From an uncultured Collinsella sp. (lineage in GTDB: Bacteria > Actinomycetota > Coriobacteriia > Coriobacteriales > Coriobacteriaceae): a DNA stretch of 17,371 nt. How positions within the stretch are numbered: the first letter of the stretch is position 1; each line of letters opens with the position of its first letter. The notes under the pieces are model-generated. The model made no database searches, was not told the origin of the DNA, and worked only from the letters and a program-made list of their open reading frames with translations. A program made the translations under genes and the position numbers. Below, one piece after another: positions 8,001-15,646 of the stretch. The stretch covers positions 1-17,371 of the forward strand of contig CAUFXK010000038.1 of assembly GCA_959596495.1 (NCBI GenBank), in the 5' to 3' direction.

Positions 8001-9455
8001 GACGAGATCGCGCGCATGATGGGCGAGATGGGCTCCAAGGTTCCGATGATGATCAAGCTCGATGAGAGCGACGTCGCCGGTCCCATGGGCATTCGCGTGC
8101 GTTCGTTTATCGAGTCGGTCAACCGTCGTCGCGCGGAGGAGCGTGCCGAGGGCGCCCGGGTGCACGCGGTCCATCCGCTCGACGACCCGTATAAGGTCAA
8201 GTACACCAAGCGCGACCGGCACGACAAGATCGCGCTGGTCCCCAACACCTCCCATGCGTTCTGCAGGCTCATGACCGCGGCGATGCGCAATCAGGGCGTG
8301 CGCGCCGAGGCCCTTGATATCGGGCGCGAGGATGCCATCCGCCTGGGCAAACGCTATGTGCACAACGACATCTGCTTCCCCGCGCAAATCGTGATCGGCG
8401 AGGCGCTCGCGGCACTCAAGAGCGGTAAGTACGACCCGCACGACGTCGCCGTGGTGACTGGCAAGTATATCGGCGACTGCCGCCTGACGCACTACATGCC
8501 CCTGCTGCGCCGCGCGCTCGACGACGCGGGATACGACTATGTCCCGGTGCTCACCAACGACGACGTCGATGCCCACAATGCGCATCCGGGCTTCAAGCTC
8601 GGCCTTGGCCCGAGCATCCAGATCGCCTACGGTCTTCCCATGATCGATGCCCTCGAGGCCATGCTTAGGCGCATCCGTCCCTATGAGCTCGAGAAGGGCG
8701 CGGCGGACGCTGCGTTCGACCGCGCGCTCGATGAGGTTATCGAGGGCATGGAGCGCTCGGGGCTGAGAGGCCAGGCGACGGGCTTCAAACGCGCGCTTGC
8801 GATCATGGACGCCGTTCCGTACGACCGCTCGAACCCGCATCCGACCGTTCTCATCGTGGGCGAGTACCTGCTCAATTTCCATCTCGGCGCCAACCACGAG
8901 ATCGAGCGCTACCTCGAGGACAACGGGCTCGAGGTCATCGAGGCGCGCATGACCGACGTGATCCGCAAGACCTATTTCTACAAGCATGCGCAGTCGCGCG
9001 AGTTCCACGTCGACCTGTCGCTGCCCGAAAAGGCCTGGTACGCCACGGCGGACAACCTGTTCGAGCTCGCGCACGACCGTTGCGACCGCCTGGGCGCGGC
9101 GAGCCCGCTCTACGAGCCGCCGACGCGCATGCCCGAGCTCGTGCGCGCGAGCGATAAGATCCTGCACCATACGTTCGATGCGGGCGAGGGCGTGCTGATT
9201 CCGGCGGAGATCCTCGAGCACGCCAAGCGCGGCTGCCGCAACTTCGTGATCCTGCAGCCGTTCGGGTGTCTGCCCAACCATGTCGTGGGGCGCGGGCTCA
9301 TCCATGCGCTCAAGGAGCAGTATCCCACGGCGCAGTTCCTGCCGCTCGACTACGATCCCGACGTGAGCTTCGCCAACGTGGAGAACCGTCTTCAGATGCT
9401 CATCATGAACGCCAAGGCGCAGGGGTGCGGTGAGGCGCATGGCGAGACCGCGTAA
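5016..9455 (+). CDS. Giant fused acyl-CoA dehydratase activase / 2-hydroxyacyl-CoA dehydratase-like protein
   Basis: Probably an ATP-driven Fe-S electron-transfer protein of the HgdC/BadF/BcrA activase family; its substrate is unknown. It has 1479 residues. Activase domain 1 (about 1-270) carries the phosphate loop GLDVGSTTTK near residue 6, GGQDAKM, C130 in GSCAGGTG and C171 in SGRCGVY. Activase domain 2 (about 335-600) repeats them: GIDSGSTTTK near 339, GGQDMK, C464 and C468 in EACSAGCGS, C503 in GSRCTVF. In the classic activase two such Cys per subunit hold one bridging 4Fe-4S cluster. A Cys cluster follows (C627, C630, C634, C653), then a DUF2229 region (about 721-900; DTVCFPAKL), a dehydratase-like segment from about 908 (IASRPYHND), a second DUF2229-like part with HNDICFPAQ near 1116, and PFGCLPNHV near 1415. 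ATG 5016 has GGAG at 5008-5011. It overlaps the TetR gene downstream. No separate HgdA/HgdB genes are adjacent. Confidence 0.88.
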   Translation: MALLVGLDVGSTTTKVYAMHEDMTEAWWGYRRHGACQTASVRAMLGELAERFPHESLRVAVTGSGARDIATALGASYVQEVVANALAISRFYPQTRCAIELGGQDAKMIFFRTNDKGDIEVADMRMNGSCAGGTGAFIDEMAKLMGVGTESGEFEQLASRGTTVHEVSGRCGVYAKTDIQPLLNEGIPATDLALSALHAVARQTIGGLAQGIDIEPPVIFEGGTLAYNPTLVRVFREQLNLSDDQVIVPRDPQIMVARGAALSLTDMFASSQPIDLPDAFVRLDKLETVAPASGEGRLAQPFFATPAEQADFTARHGKETPAKGPDAYAPGETVRVALGIDSGSTTTKFALVDEAGELVDSFYASNNGRPLDVAQQGLVSLKNRWETAGVTLAIDAVGTTGYGEELFARAFHADYHTVETVAHARAACACVPDATFVLDIGGQDMKAIWLNHGVLTDIVVNEACSAGCGSFLEGFAKNLGIAVEDIATEAFSSKAPAVLGSRCTVFMNSSVVSEQRRGKGPGDIMAGLCRSIIENVFTKVIRVSNLNRLGDKVVVQGGTFRNDAVLRAFEQYLGKPVTRAPHPGLMGAIGIALLAREECRKGDAGTSFIGLDAVERFEHREFGGVTCRRCNNRCQRAVVAFGDGSLYVTGNRCPRGGAISWDELVREVPAAEELRPQGACEAQAPGTGRDRTAAAPNLFVDREKLLFESYPTVPVCGGRDVTIGIPRVLEFWDTMPFWSTFFSTLGFKVRVSGRSTKAMYERGLAHVTSDTVCFPAKLVHGHIRNLVDAGVDRIFMPIITTVPTENTASTSEWMCAVVKGYPYVMRNSDNPEERFGVPFDTPLFHWYDEGDRNRQLKAWCKETFDIDADLVAKATEQADRAQETFENQLQLRGRQVLENVREDGGYAVVIASRPYHNDPLVNHGLPKLFSERGIPVLTPDAVPGVCNVDLSNSRIDIVNNYHARMLSCAVIVASTPELELVQMGSFGCGHDAYLTDEIARMMGEMGSKVPMMIKLDESDVAGPMGIRVRSFIESVNRRRAEERAEGARVHAVHPLDDPYKVKYTKRDRHDKIALVPNTSHAFCRLMTAAMRNQGVRAEALDIGREDAIRLGKRYVHNDICFPAQIVIGEALAALKSGKYDPHDVAVVTGKYIGDCRLTHYMPLLRRALDDAGYDYVPVLTNDDVDAHNAHPGFKLGLGPSIQIAYGLPMIDALEAMLRRIRPYELEKGAADAAFDRALDEVIEGMERSGLRGQATGFKRALAIMDAVPYDRSNPHPTVLIVGEYLLNFHLGANHEIERYLEDNGLEVIEARMTDVIRKTYFYKHAQSREFHVDLSLPEKAWYATADNLFELAHDRCDRLGAASPLYEPPTRMPELVRASDKILHHTFDAGEGVLIPAEILEHAKRGCRNFVILQPFGCLPNHVVGRGLIHALKEQYPTAQFLPLDYDPDVSFANVENRLQMLIMNAKAQGCGEAHGETA

Positions 9456-10128
9456 GGACGCCGATGCGCCCGATGCACGCACCCGTATCATCGAGGCGTT
9501 TTGGGAGCTCATCGAGAACAACAGCATCTTCGAGCTGTCGGTTGGCGAGGTGACCCGCGCCGCCCAGTGCAATCGCGGAACGTTTTACTACTATTTTCAC
9601 GATTTCGATGAACTCGTCGCCATCGCCATAGCCCAGCTGCTGCAGGATAACGAGCTCATCACCGATGCCCTCTGGCATTTTTCGAGCGAGGGCGACCTTT
9701 CGGCGTTCGACCGGCGCGACGTCCGCTGCCTGCTGCGGCGCATCGTCATCACCATGAGGGCGGGTGCCGCCGAGCAGGTCGAGCAGGGCATCCATACGAT
9801 CATCATCGACCGCGTGAGAGAGATCGTCCACCCCGACGGAGAAGAGCTCAAGGCAGATTCGAGCTTTGCGGTGGGCTTTCTGGTCTCGGGCATCATGGGC
9901 TTTGTGATGGCGGTCGGCTTTGCCCGGGAGGGCGGCGAGGAGATAGACCTCGAGCAGCTGGGGGACAGCGCGTGCGCGTACCTGAGGGCGGTCGCCATGC
10001 AGACGGTTGAAACGGTCGCGCAAGTCGAGGGCGTCGATACATCCGAGCTGCTCGAACGCGTCTCCAAGGAGGCCGATGCCTATCGCGCATCGCGTGCGAC
10101 GAGTCCCGACGTGGTGAAAGACGTCTAG
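9439..10128 (+). CDS. TetR/AcrR-family transcriptional regulator
   Basis: Probable local repressor of the activase gene and itself. It has 229 residues. The N-terminal helix-turn-helix lies at about residues 34-53 (SVGEVTRAAQCNRGTFYYYF), with the family's typical YYYF followed by DFDELV. The rest is a helical ligand-binding and dimerisation domain with no recognisable ligand. The start ATG at 9439 gives the usual MARPRK head; GTG at 9430 in the same frame is possible, with AGGGG at 9421-9425. Either start lies inside the preceding gene (overlap 17 or 26 bases), so translation is probably coupled and both genes share the promoter at the 4946-4966 palindrome. The inducer is unknown. Confidence 0.9.
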   Translation: MARPRKDADAPDARTRIIEAFWELIENNSIFELSVGEVTRAAQCNRGTFYYYFHDFDELVAIAIAQLLQDNELITDALWHFSSEGDLSAFDRRDVRCLLRRIVITMRAGAAEQVEQGIHTIIIDRVREIVHPDGEELKADSSFAVGFLVSGIMGFVMAVGFAREGGEEIDLEQLGDSACAYLRAVAMQTVETVAQVEGVDTSELLERVSKEADAYRASRATSPDVVKDV

Positions 10129-10237
10129 GGTTTCTCTTGCGGGGCGCCCGTCGCGCATCGCGCGGTGAGTCCCGCGATGCGGTCATAACCTGCATTCATG
10201 TGAGCCGGGTTTATAGATATTCCTCCAGCTGTTAACA

Positions 10238-10243
10238 TATACT
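10238..10243 (+). promoter_or_regulatory. Candidate -10 box for clpC
   Basis: TATACT in an AT-rich patch inside otherwise GC-rich DNA, 82 bases before the clpC start. No convincing -35 was found at normal spacing, and no CIRCE, CtsR or HspR-type inverted repeat was recognised near it. Confidence 0.3.
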
Positions 10244-10261
10244 CCATATGGGTAAAGAGAC

Positions 10262-10289
10262 CAAAGCGCTGCCGCGGGGCGGCGCTTTG
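10262..10289 (+). other. Hairpin in the clpC leader
   Basis: CAAAGCGC (10262-10269) pairs with GCGCTTTG (10282-10289), and the inner GCC/GGC extends the stem to about 12 base pairs including a T-G, loop GCGG. Only CGTTTG follows, so it is a weak terminator at best. It lies between the candidate -10 box and the clpC ribosome site, so it may be a 5' leader structure, or the end of the TetR transcript. Confidence 0.5.
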
Positions 10290-10324
10290 CGTTTGAAAAA
10301 CTAGCTCGTCTAAGAGGAACTAGC

Positions 10325-12967
10325 ATGTTAGACCGTTTTACCGATCGTGCGCGTAAGGTCATGTCCATGGCCAAGCAAGAAGCGCTCGATCTTCATTCAA
10401 ATAAGGTGGGCACCGAGCACCTGCTGCTCGCGCTTGCCAAGGAGGACGAGGGCATTGCCGCCGAGGCGCTGCGTTCGCTCGACATCTCCTATGATGACAT
10501 CATGGATACCCTCAAAGAGGTCCAGACCACGGTTCCCGAGCCCAGCGAGGAGACCGAGGCTGCCAAGCTCGCCTTTACGCCGCTCGTCATCAGCGTGATG
10601 GAGCGCTCCTTCCGCGTGGCACGCGAGAACAACCAGACCTACGTTTCGACCGAGCACTTGCTGATCGGCATCGTCGAAGAGGGCAACGGCATGGCCATGG
10701 ACATCCTCATGCGCCTGGGCGTGTCGTCTGCTTCCATTAAAAAGGCCATCGAAAAGCTCACTGCCAAGGATCAGGACAAGAAGCGTCCGCTCGCTGGCGC
10801 TGGCGCTGGTCGTCCCGGTGCGGGCCTGCCGTTCTTTAGCGGCTCGGATGCCTCTCAGCAAAAGGGGAGCGGCACCGACACGCTCAAGCAGTTCGCCACC
10901 AACCTCACGCAAAAGGCGCGCGACGGCGAGCTCGATCCCGTGATTGGCCGCGAAAAGGAAGTCCAGCGCATGATGGAGATCCTTTCGCGCCGCACCAAGA
11001 ACAATCCGCTTATCCTGGGCGATCCCGGCGTGGGCAAGACGGCTATCGTCGAGGGCCTGGCGCAGCAGATTGCTGCTGGCAATGTGCCCGAGAATCTTAT
11101 GAACCAGAATATCTGGACGCTCGATCTGCCGGGTCTTGTCGCGGGTGCCAAGTATCGCGGTGAGTTTGAGGAGCGCCTCAAGAACGTGATCCAGGAGGCG
11201 ACCGAAGCCGACGACGTCATCTTGTTTATCGACGAGATGCACACCATCATCGGTGCCGGTTCTGCCGAGGGTTCTATCGATGCGAGCTCTATGCTCAAGC
11301 CCGTGCTCGCGCGCGGTGCTTTCCAGATCATCGGTGCCACCACGGCCGAGGAGTTCCGCAAGTACCTCACCAAGGACCCGGCCTTCGAGCGTCGCTTCCA
11401 GACCATTGATGTCGAGGAGCCGAGCGTCGAGGACACGGTCAAGATCCTGACCGCGCTCAAGCCTCGCTACGAGGAGCACCACCATGTGCGCTATACGCAG
11501 GGTGCTATCGAGGCCGCCGCGAATCTTTCCAACCGCTACATCCAGGATCGCTTCTTGCCCGATAAGGCCATCGACCTCATCGACGAGGCCGGTGCCCGCG
11601 CTCGCATCGCCGCGAATCGCGCGCCCGAGCCGGTGCGCGAGGCTGAGCATCGCATAGAGGAGCTTAAGGCCGCCGCGCAGGAGGCCACCGAGAGCGATGA
11701 CATGAACAAGGCCGCCGAGATCACCGAGCAGCAGAAGGCCGCCGAGATTGAACTCGCCGAAGCCAAGGCCGCCTGGACCGCCGAGCTCGACGCCAGCCCG
11801 CTCACCATCGACGTGAGTCAGATTGCCGACATCGTGTCCGTGACTTCGGGCGTGCCGGTTTCCTCGCTCACCGAGAGCGAGAGCCGTCGCCTGCTGCAGA
11901 CCGAAAGCGTGCTCAAGACCCGCATTATCGGCCAGGACGAGGCCGTCGAGGCCGTCGCCAAGGCCGTGCGCCGCAGCCGCTCGCCGCTCAAGGACCCGCG
12001 TCGCCCCGGCGGTAGCTTTATCTTCCTGGGCCCCACCGGCACGGGCAAGACTGAGCTCGCCAAGACGCTCGCCGAGTACCTCTTTGGCAGCAAGGACGCG
12101 CTCATCAGCTTCGACATGTCCGAGTTCGGTAGCGAGTTCGAGGTCTCCAAGCTCATCGGTAGCCCTCCGGGCTACGTCGGTCACGACGAGGGCGGCCAGC
12201 TCACCAAGGCCGTTCGTCGCCACCCGTACTCGGTCGTGCTGTTCGACGAGATCGAGAAGGCGCACCCCGATATCTTCAACATCTTGCTGCAGGTGCTGGA
12301 GGAGGGCCGCCTGACCGATAGCCAGGGCAAGACGGTCGACTTCCGCAACACCGTGATCATCATGACGTCCAACGTGGGCGCCCGCGAGATTGCGCAGGAT
12401 GCGAGCGTGGGCTTTGGCACCACCGGCGAGCAGGGTCTCACGTCGAGTGAGATCCGTGGTCGCGCGATGGGCGAGCTCAAGCGCCTGTTCCGCCCCGAGC
12501 TGCTCAACCGTATCGATGACATCGTGGTGTTCCAGAAGCTCTCGGGCGAGAATCTCACCAAGATCGCGCACCTGCTGGTGGACGACCTACGTCAGCGTTT
12601 GATTGCCAACGGCATGAACATCAAGCTCACCGATGCGGCCTATGACAAGATCGTGGCCGAGGGCACCGACCTCACCAACGGCGCGCGTCCTCTGCGTCGT
12701 GCCATCCAAAAGCTCATCGAGGATCCGCTGTCCGAGGAGCTGCTGGCCGGCGAGTGGGGCGAGGGCGATACCGTCCTGTGCGACGTGGTCGACGGCAAGT
12801 TTGTCTTTAGCCACGGCACGGGTGAGATTCCGGCGCCGCGTCCGGCGGGTGCACTCGGGGGCGATACCGCTCCGGCGGCGCCGCACACCGGAAACGCCGC
12901 ACCTGTGAGCAGTGGCGTGAACTCGGGCCCCGGCGGCATGATGCAAGCCGGTTCCGGCGCGCTGTAG
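10325..12967 (+). CDS. clpC: ATP-dependent Clp protease ATPase subunit ClpC
   Basis: Hsp100 unfoldase that feeds proteins to ClpP in the cytoplasm. It has 880 residues. Two Clp-N repeats occupy about 1-145, followed by a Gly/Ala/Ser-rich linker. AAA domain 1 has Walker A GDPGVGKT at 232-239 and Walker B LFIDE near 300. A short coiled-coil middle domain (about 435-485), the size seen in ClpC rather than ClpB, follows. AAA domain 2 has Walker A GPTGTGKT at 569-576 and Walker [14 protein letters not shown]. The ClpP-docking loop VGF is at 695-697. Residues 829-880 form an unusual Pro/Ala/Gly-rich tail ending [16 protein letters not shown] 10325 follows AAGAGGA at 10312-10318. The usual ctsR, mcsA and mcsB genes are not upstream, so control differs from Bacillus. 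A hairpin terminator follows. Confidence 0.96.
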   Translation: MLDRFTDRARKVMSMAKQEALDLHSNKVGTEHLLLALAKEDEGIAAEALRSLDISYDDIMDTLKEVQTTVPEPSEETEAAKLAFTPLVISVMERSFRVARENNQTYVSTEHLLIGIVEEGNGMAMDILMRLGVSSASIKKAIEKLTAKDQDKKRPLAGAGAGRPGAGLPFFSGSDASQQKGSGTDTLKQFATNLTQKARDGELDPVIGREKEVQRMMEILSRRTKNNPLILGDPGVGKTAIVEGLAQQIAAGNVPENLMNQNIWTLDLPGLVAGAKYRGEFEERLKNVIQEATEADDVILFIDEMHTIIGAGSAEGSIDASSMLKPVLARGAFQIIGATTAEEFRKYLTKDPAFERRFQTIDVEEPSVEDTVKILTALKPRYEEHHHVRYTQGAIEAAANLSNRYIQDRFLPDKAIDLIDEAGARARIAANRAPEPVREAEHRIEELKAAAQEATESDDMNKAAEITEQQKAAEIELAEAKAAWTAELDASPLTIDVSQIADIVSVTSGVPVSSLTESESRRLLQTESVLKTRIIGQDEAVEAVAKAVRRSRSPLKDPRRPGGSFIFLGPTGTGKTELAKTLAEYLFGSKDALISFDMSEFGSEFEVSKLIGSPPGYVGHDEGGQLTKAVRRHPYSVVLFDEIEKAHPDIFNILLQVLEEGRLTDSQGKTVDFRNTVIIMTSNVGAREIAQDASVGFGTTGEQGLTSSEIRGRAMGELKRLFRPELLNRIDDIVVFQKLSGENLTKIAHLLVDDLRQRLIANGMNIKLTDAAYDKIVAEGTDLTNGARPLRRAIQKLIEDPLSEELLAGEWGEGDTVLCDVVDGKFVFSHGTGEIPAPRPAGALGGDTAPAAPHTGNAAPVSSGVNSGPGGMMQAGSGAL

Positions 12968-12992
12968 GGCGTGGCGACAATTTGATACGCGC

Positions 12993-13025
12993 AATCGAGG
13001 CGCTCCGGAAAGGGCGCCTCGATTT
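12993..13025 (+). terminator. clpC terminator
   Basis: AATCGAGGCGC (12993-13003) pairs exactly with GCGCCTCGATT (13014-13024), loop of 10 bases, followed by only a short T-run (TTTG). It lies 26 bases after the clpC stop. Confidence 0.7.
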
Positions 13026-13108
13026 GTAGAGCTGCGGAAGTTGTGACCGTTACGCTATACGGTCCACCGTTAGCCGATGATGCAAGGGCGCTCGGCGTTT
13101 TTGACTGG

Positions 13109-13137
13109 TTTATGCACGCAAAGTCTGGGAATATACA
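13109..13137 (+). promoter_or_regulatory. Candidate pepD promoter
   Basis: TTTATG (13109-13114), 17 bases, TATACA (13132-13137), 44 bases before the pepD ATG. The -10 is good and the -35 poor. A separate interrupted repeat GACCGT/ACGGTC at 13045-13064 lies further upstream. The terminator after clpC implies that pepD has its own promoter in this stretch. Confidence 0.35.
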
Positions 13138-13181
13138 AGGCGCATGTCTTACTGTCTAACCAGTTGCGCCAAGGAGGCACC

Positions 13182-14639
13182 ATGGATTACAAGATCACCG
13201 GCTACGAGCCCGCCCAGCTGTTCCATTTCTTTGAGGAGGTCAGCGCGATCCCCCGTGGGTCTGGCAACGAGAAGGGCATCAGCGATTTCCTGGTTGCGTT
13301 TGCCAAGGAGCGCGGCCTCGACGTGTACCAGGACGAGGTCTACAACGTCATCATTCGCAAGCCCGCTTCTGCCGGCGCCGAGAATGCCCCGACCGTGATG
13401 CTGCAGGGCCACATCGATATGGTGTGCGACAAGTTGGGCTCTGTTGAGCACGACTTTACGACCGACGGTATCGATCTGGTCGTCAAGGACGGCGTCCTCA
13501 CCGCTAACGGCACCACCCTGGGCGCCGACAACGGTATTGCTGTCGCTCTGATGCTTACTGTGCTCAACGACGATTCGATTGCTCACCCCGCCCTCGAGTG
13601 CGTATTCACCACCGACGAGGAGACTGGCCTGGTCGGCGCCGAGACGCTCGACAAGTCCCAGATTAGCGCCCGCACCATGATTAACCTTGACTCCGAGGAA
13701 GAGGGCGTTGCCACCGTCAGCTGCGCCGGCGGCGTCGTTGTTACCTACACCTGCCCCATCGTGCGCGAGCACAAGACCGGCAGCACCCTCACGCTCGACA
13801 TCTCCGGCCTACTGGGTGGTCATTCCGGCAACGATATCAACCTGGAGCGCGGCAACGGCAACCTCATCATGGCCCGCATCATCGACCGCCTGATGGTCGC
13901 CGGCGAGCCCGCCATCGTTAGCTTTAACGGCGGCACTAAGGACAACGCCATCAACCGTGAGTGCAAGGCCGAGCTGGTTTACGCCGACCACGCTGCCGCC
14001 GAGGCCGCGGCCCAGATCGCAAAGGGCATCATCGCCGACGTCACTGCCGAGCTCGAGGTCTTCGACCCCGGCTTTACCTGCACCGTCGAGATTGCCGACG
14101 ACGCCGAGGTCGAGGCCATGGATCAGAAGTCCGCGCTTGCCCTCATCCGCGCCCTGCGTCTTGCCCCTAACGGCGTGATTCGCCGCAACGTCGCCACCGA
14201 CGGCTCCGTCGAGGTTTCCTCCAACATCGGCGTGGTCGCTACTTCCGACGACCAGGTCAAGATCATGCTGTCCCCGCGCTCCTCGATCACCTCGCTGCAG
14301 AACGAGTTCAAGGACCGCCTGCAGACGCTGGCCGATGTCTTGGGCTTCGACGCCAAGTTCGAGTTCGAGTATCCCGGCTGGAGCTATGCCGAGCATTCGC
14401 CGGTCCGCGACGTTTTTGTCGAGAGCTATCGCGAGCTCTTTGGATCCGAGCTGCGCATCGAGTCCATTCACGCCGGCCTTGAGTGCGGCCTGTTTGCTGA
14501 GGCCCTGCACGGCCTGGACGCCATCGCCGTGGGCCCGACGCTCTCCGATGTCCACACCCCGGACGAGAGCATGGAGCTCGCTTCTGCCGAGCGCTTCTAC
14601 GAGCTGCTCATCGACGTCCTCAAGCGCCTCGCTGCGTAA
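13182..14639 (+). CDS. pepD: Aminoacyl-histidine dipeptidase (Xaa-His dipeptidase, M20 family)
   Basis: Zinc-dependent cytosolic dipeptidase that cleaves Xaa-His (carnosine-type) and other dipeptides. It has 485 residues, the usual length of PepD. Metal and catalytic positions can be placed: H77 and D79 in GHIDMV, bridging D116 in GADNG, E146 and E147 in DEETGL, D170 in NLDSEEEG, and H458 in SDVHTPDE. The dimerisation (lid) domain sits between the two halves of the catalytic domain, with LLGGHSGNDIN near its start. ATG 13182 has a perfect AAGGAGG at 13171-13177; the reading frame runs 35 codons further upstream but without a site. The gene is transcribed towards mntP, with a hairpin between them. 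Confidence 0.95.
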   Translation: MDYKITGYEPAQLFHFFEEVSAIPRGSGNEKGISDFLVAFAKERGLDVYQDEVYNVIIRKPASAGAENAPTVMLQGHIDMVCDKLGSVEHDFTTDGIDLVVKDGVLTANGTTLGADNGIAVALMLTVLNDDSIAHPALECVFTTDEETGLVGAETLDKSQISARTMINLDSEEEGVATVSCAGGVVVTYTCPIVREHKTGSTLTLDISGLLGGHSGNDINLERGNGNLIMARIIDRLMVAGEPAIVSFNGGTKDNAINRECKAELVYADHAAAEAAAQIAKGIIADVTAELEVFDPGFTCTVEIADDAEVEAMDQKSALALIRALRLAPNGVIRRNVATDGSVEVSSNIGVVATSDDQVKIMLSPRSSITSLQNEFKDRLQTLADVLGFDAKFEFEYPGWSYAEHSPVRDVFVESYRELFGSELRIESIHAGLECGLFAEALHGLDAIAVGPTLSDVHTPDESMELASAERFYELLIDVLKRLAA

Positions 14640-14681
14640 AGGTTGCTTTGGCTAAGCCGCTCTAAAACGGCTGGCTATGAA

Positions 14682-14714
14682 AACGGCCGCCTGGCGTAAT
14701 GCCGGGCGGCCGTT
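14682..14714. terminator. Bidirectional terminator between pepD and mntP
   Basis: AACGGCCGCCTGGC (14682-14695) pairs with GCCGGGCGGCCGTT (14701-14714), 14 base pairs with one T-G, loop GTAAT. In the mntP direction the stem is followed by TTTTC, in the pepD direction by a weaker TTATTC. It serves the two convergent genes. Confidence 0.8.
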
Positions 14715-14719
14715 ATTCG

Positions 14720-15298
14720 TTACAGCGCCAAAATCCCCAGATGCTCAAGCAAGATCTTAAGTCCGATGAGGATGAGCACGATGCCGCCCACGATGGTGGC
14801 AGGTTTTTCGTAGCGCGCGCCAAAGGTGTGGCCGATCGCTACGCCGGCGACGGAGAAGATAAACGTTGTGACACCGATAAGCGATACAGCGGGAACGATG
14901 TCGACCGAAAGCGCGGCGAACGAGATGCCCACGGCCAGGGCGTCGATTGAGGTGGCGATGGCGAGGATCAGGTACTCGCCCAGTTCAATCTTTTCGGCAT
15001 CCTTGCCGTCGCCTTCATTCTCGTCCTCGGTAAAGGCTTCCCACAGCATTTTGCCGCCGATAAAGGCCAAAAGGATAAAGGCGATCCAATGGTCGATGGG
15101 TCCGATGATGCCCATGAATTGACTGCCAAGCGCCCATCCGATTACGGGCATGCCGGCCTGAAAGCCGCCAAAGAACAGGCCGAGTACCACGGCGACTTTA
15201 AGGTTGATCTTCTTCATGCCAAGGCCCTTGCAGATGGATACGGCAAAGGCATCCATCGAAAGGCCAACGGCGAGCAGCACGAGCTCTGCGAGTCCCAT
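14720..15298 (-). CDS. mntP: Manganese efflux pump MntP
   Basis: Exports Mn2+ from the cytoplasm to prevent manganese toxicity. It has 192 residues and six hydrophobic segments in two similar halves. The paired acidic signatures are visible: D16 in GLSMDAFAVSI and D119 in SIDALAVGIS; an acidic cytosolic loop (FTEDENEGDGKDAEK) separates the halves. The start chosen is the ATG at 15296-15298, with GAGGGAG at 15306-15312 on the minus strand; a longer frame reaching 15391 would run back into the terminator and give an Arg-rich head foreign to the family. It is the only minus-strand gene here and sits between convergent pepD and divergent disA. A yybP-ykoY riboswitch and terminator lie in its leader, which independently supports the manganese role. 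Confidence 0.95.
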   Translation of the reverse strand: MGLAELVLLAVGLSMDAFAVSICKGLGMKKINLKVAVVLGLFFGGFQAGMPVIGWALGSQFMGIIGPIDHWIAFILLAFIGGKMLWEAFTEDENEGDGKDAEKIELGEYLILAIATSIDALAVGISFAALSVDIVPAVSLIGVTTFIFSVAGVAIGHTFGARYEKPATIVGGIVLILIGLKILLEHLGILAL

Positions 15299-15351
15299 AG
15301 TCTGGCTCCCTCTCTGCGGGCGGGCCCGCGTGTACCTCTTGGGGGAGTAAC

Positions 15352-15397
15352 AAAAAAAGACCCGTGGCGTACGCGTTGCGCGCACAGCCACGAGTCT
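15352..15397 (-). terminator. Riboswitch-controlled terminator in the mntP leader
   Basis: On the minus strand AGACTCGTGGC pairs with GCCACGGGTCT (11 pairs, one G-U; loop of 18 bases) and is followed by seven Ts. The 5' arm begins with AGAC, which is also the 3' end of the riboswitch core (AACGAGAC, 15394-15401). The two structures compete for these bases, so the hairpin is the expression platform: manganese binding should favour read-through into mntP. Confidence 0.85.
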
Positions 15398-15485
15398 CGT
15401 TCATTAAGGCAAGCCAGGCCGCATCGGCCAGTGTGTTGACTTGCCGCGCCACCGGAGGCGAACCCGATCACGCGACTACTCCCTC
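15394..15485 (-). ncRNA. yybP-ykoY manganese riboswitch
   Basis: Read on the minus strand the leader holds the conserved blocks of the class in order: GGGAGTAG (15476-15483), GTCAACACACT (15430-15440) and AACGAGAC (15394-15401), with GC-rich paired segments between them. These match the elements upstream of E. coli alx and mntP. It precedes mntP and is followed at once by a terminator. The ligand and the ON-switch logic come from knowledge of the family; the exact 5' boundary is approximate. Confidence 0.87.
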
Positions 15486-15501
15486 ATTTATGCGAATCCC
15501 G

Positions 15502-15507
15502 ATGCTA
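15502..15507 (-). promoter_or_regulatory. Candidate extended -10 for mntP leader
   Basis: On the minus strand TGGTAGCAT gives an extended -10 (TGn plus TAGCAT) about 16 bases before the riboswitch begins. No good -35 was seen. Its position fits a transcript beginning just before the riboswitch. Confidence 0.3.
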
Positions 15508-15646
15508 CCACATAAGCAGCTCATTTGGATTGGGGCTCTCAGCTGTGTTCGCTCATTCTGTAAGCATCGGATTTTGCGGGCGTCACAGGGGCAAACCGTG
15601 AGAAACTTATTGACGTTTATGGAGCGTATACGATGGGAGCGATGCC

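Noticed and set aside
6993..9572. 859-codon open frame on the minus strand opposite the activase gene
   Set aside because: It mirrors the codon pattern of the GC-rich activase gene. Its translation is rich in Arg, His, Val and Leu with no recognisable domain, while the + strand shows clear conserved motifs throughout.
10248..10304. 18-codon frame (MGKETKALPRGGALRLKN) in the clpC leader
   Set aside because: It coincides with the leader hairpin, has no Shine-Dalgarno sequence and begins almost at the predicted transcription start. A leaderless peptide cannot be excluded, but there is nothing to support it.
10397..12571. 724-codon open frame on the minus strand opposite clpC
   Set aside because: This is the complementary shadow of a strongly codon-biased gene. 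No domain is recognisable, and it lies fully inside an unmistakable clpC.
13077..13181. 35-codon N-terminal extension of pepD
   Set aside because: It overlaps the candidate promoter and lacks a ribosome site. AAGGAGG directly precedes the ATG at 13182, and the resulting 485 residues match the family length.
15299..15391. 31-codon N-terminal extension of mntP
   Set aside because: It would begin inside the riboswitch terminator and gives an Arg-rich segment absent from MntP proteins. The ATG at 15298 has a good ribosome site.
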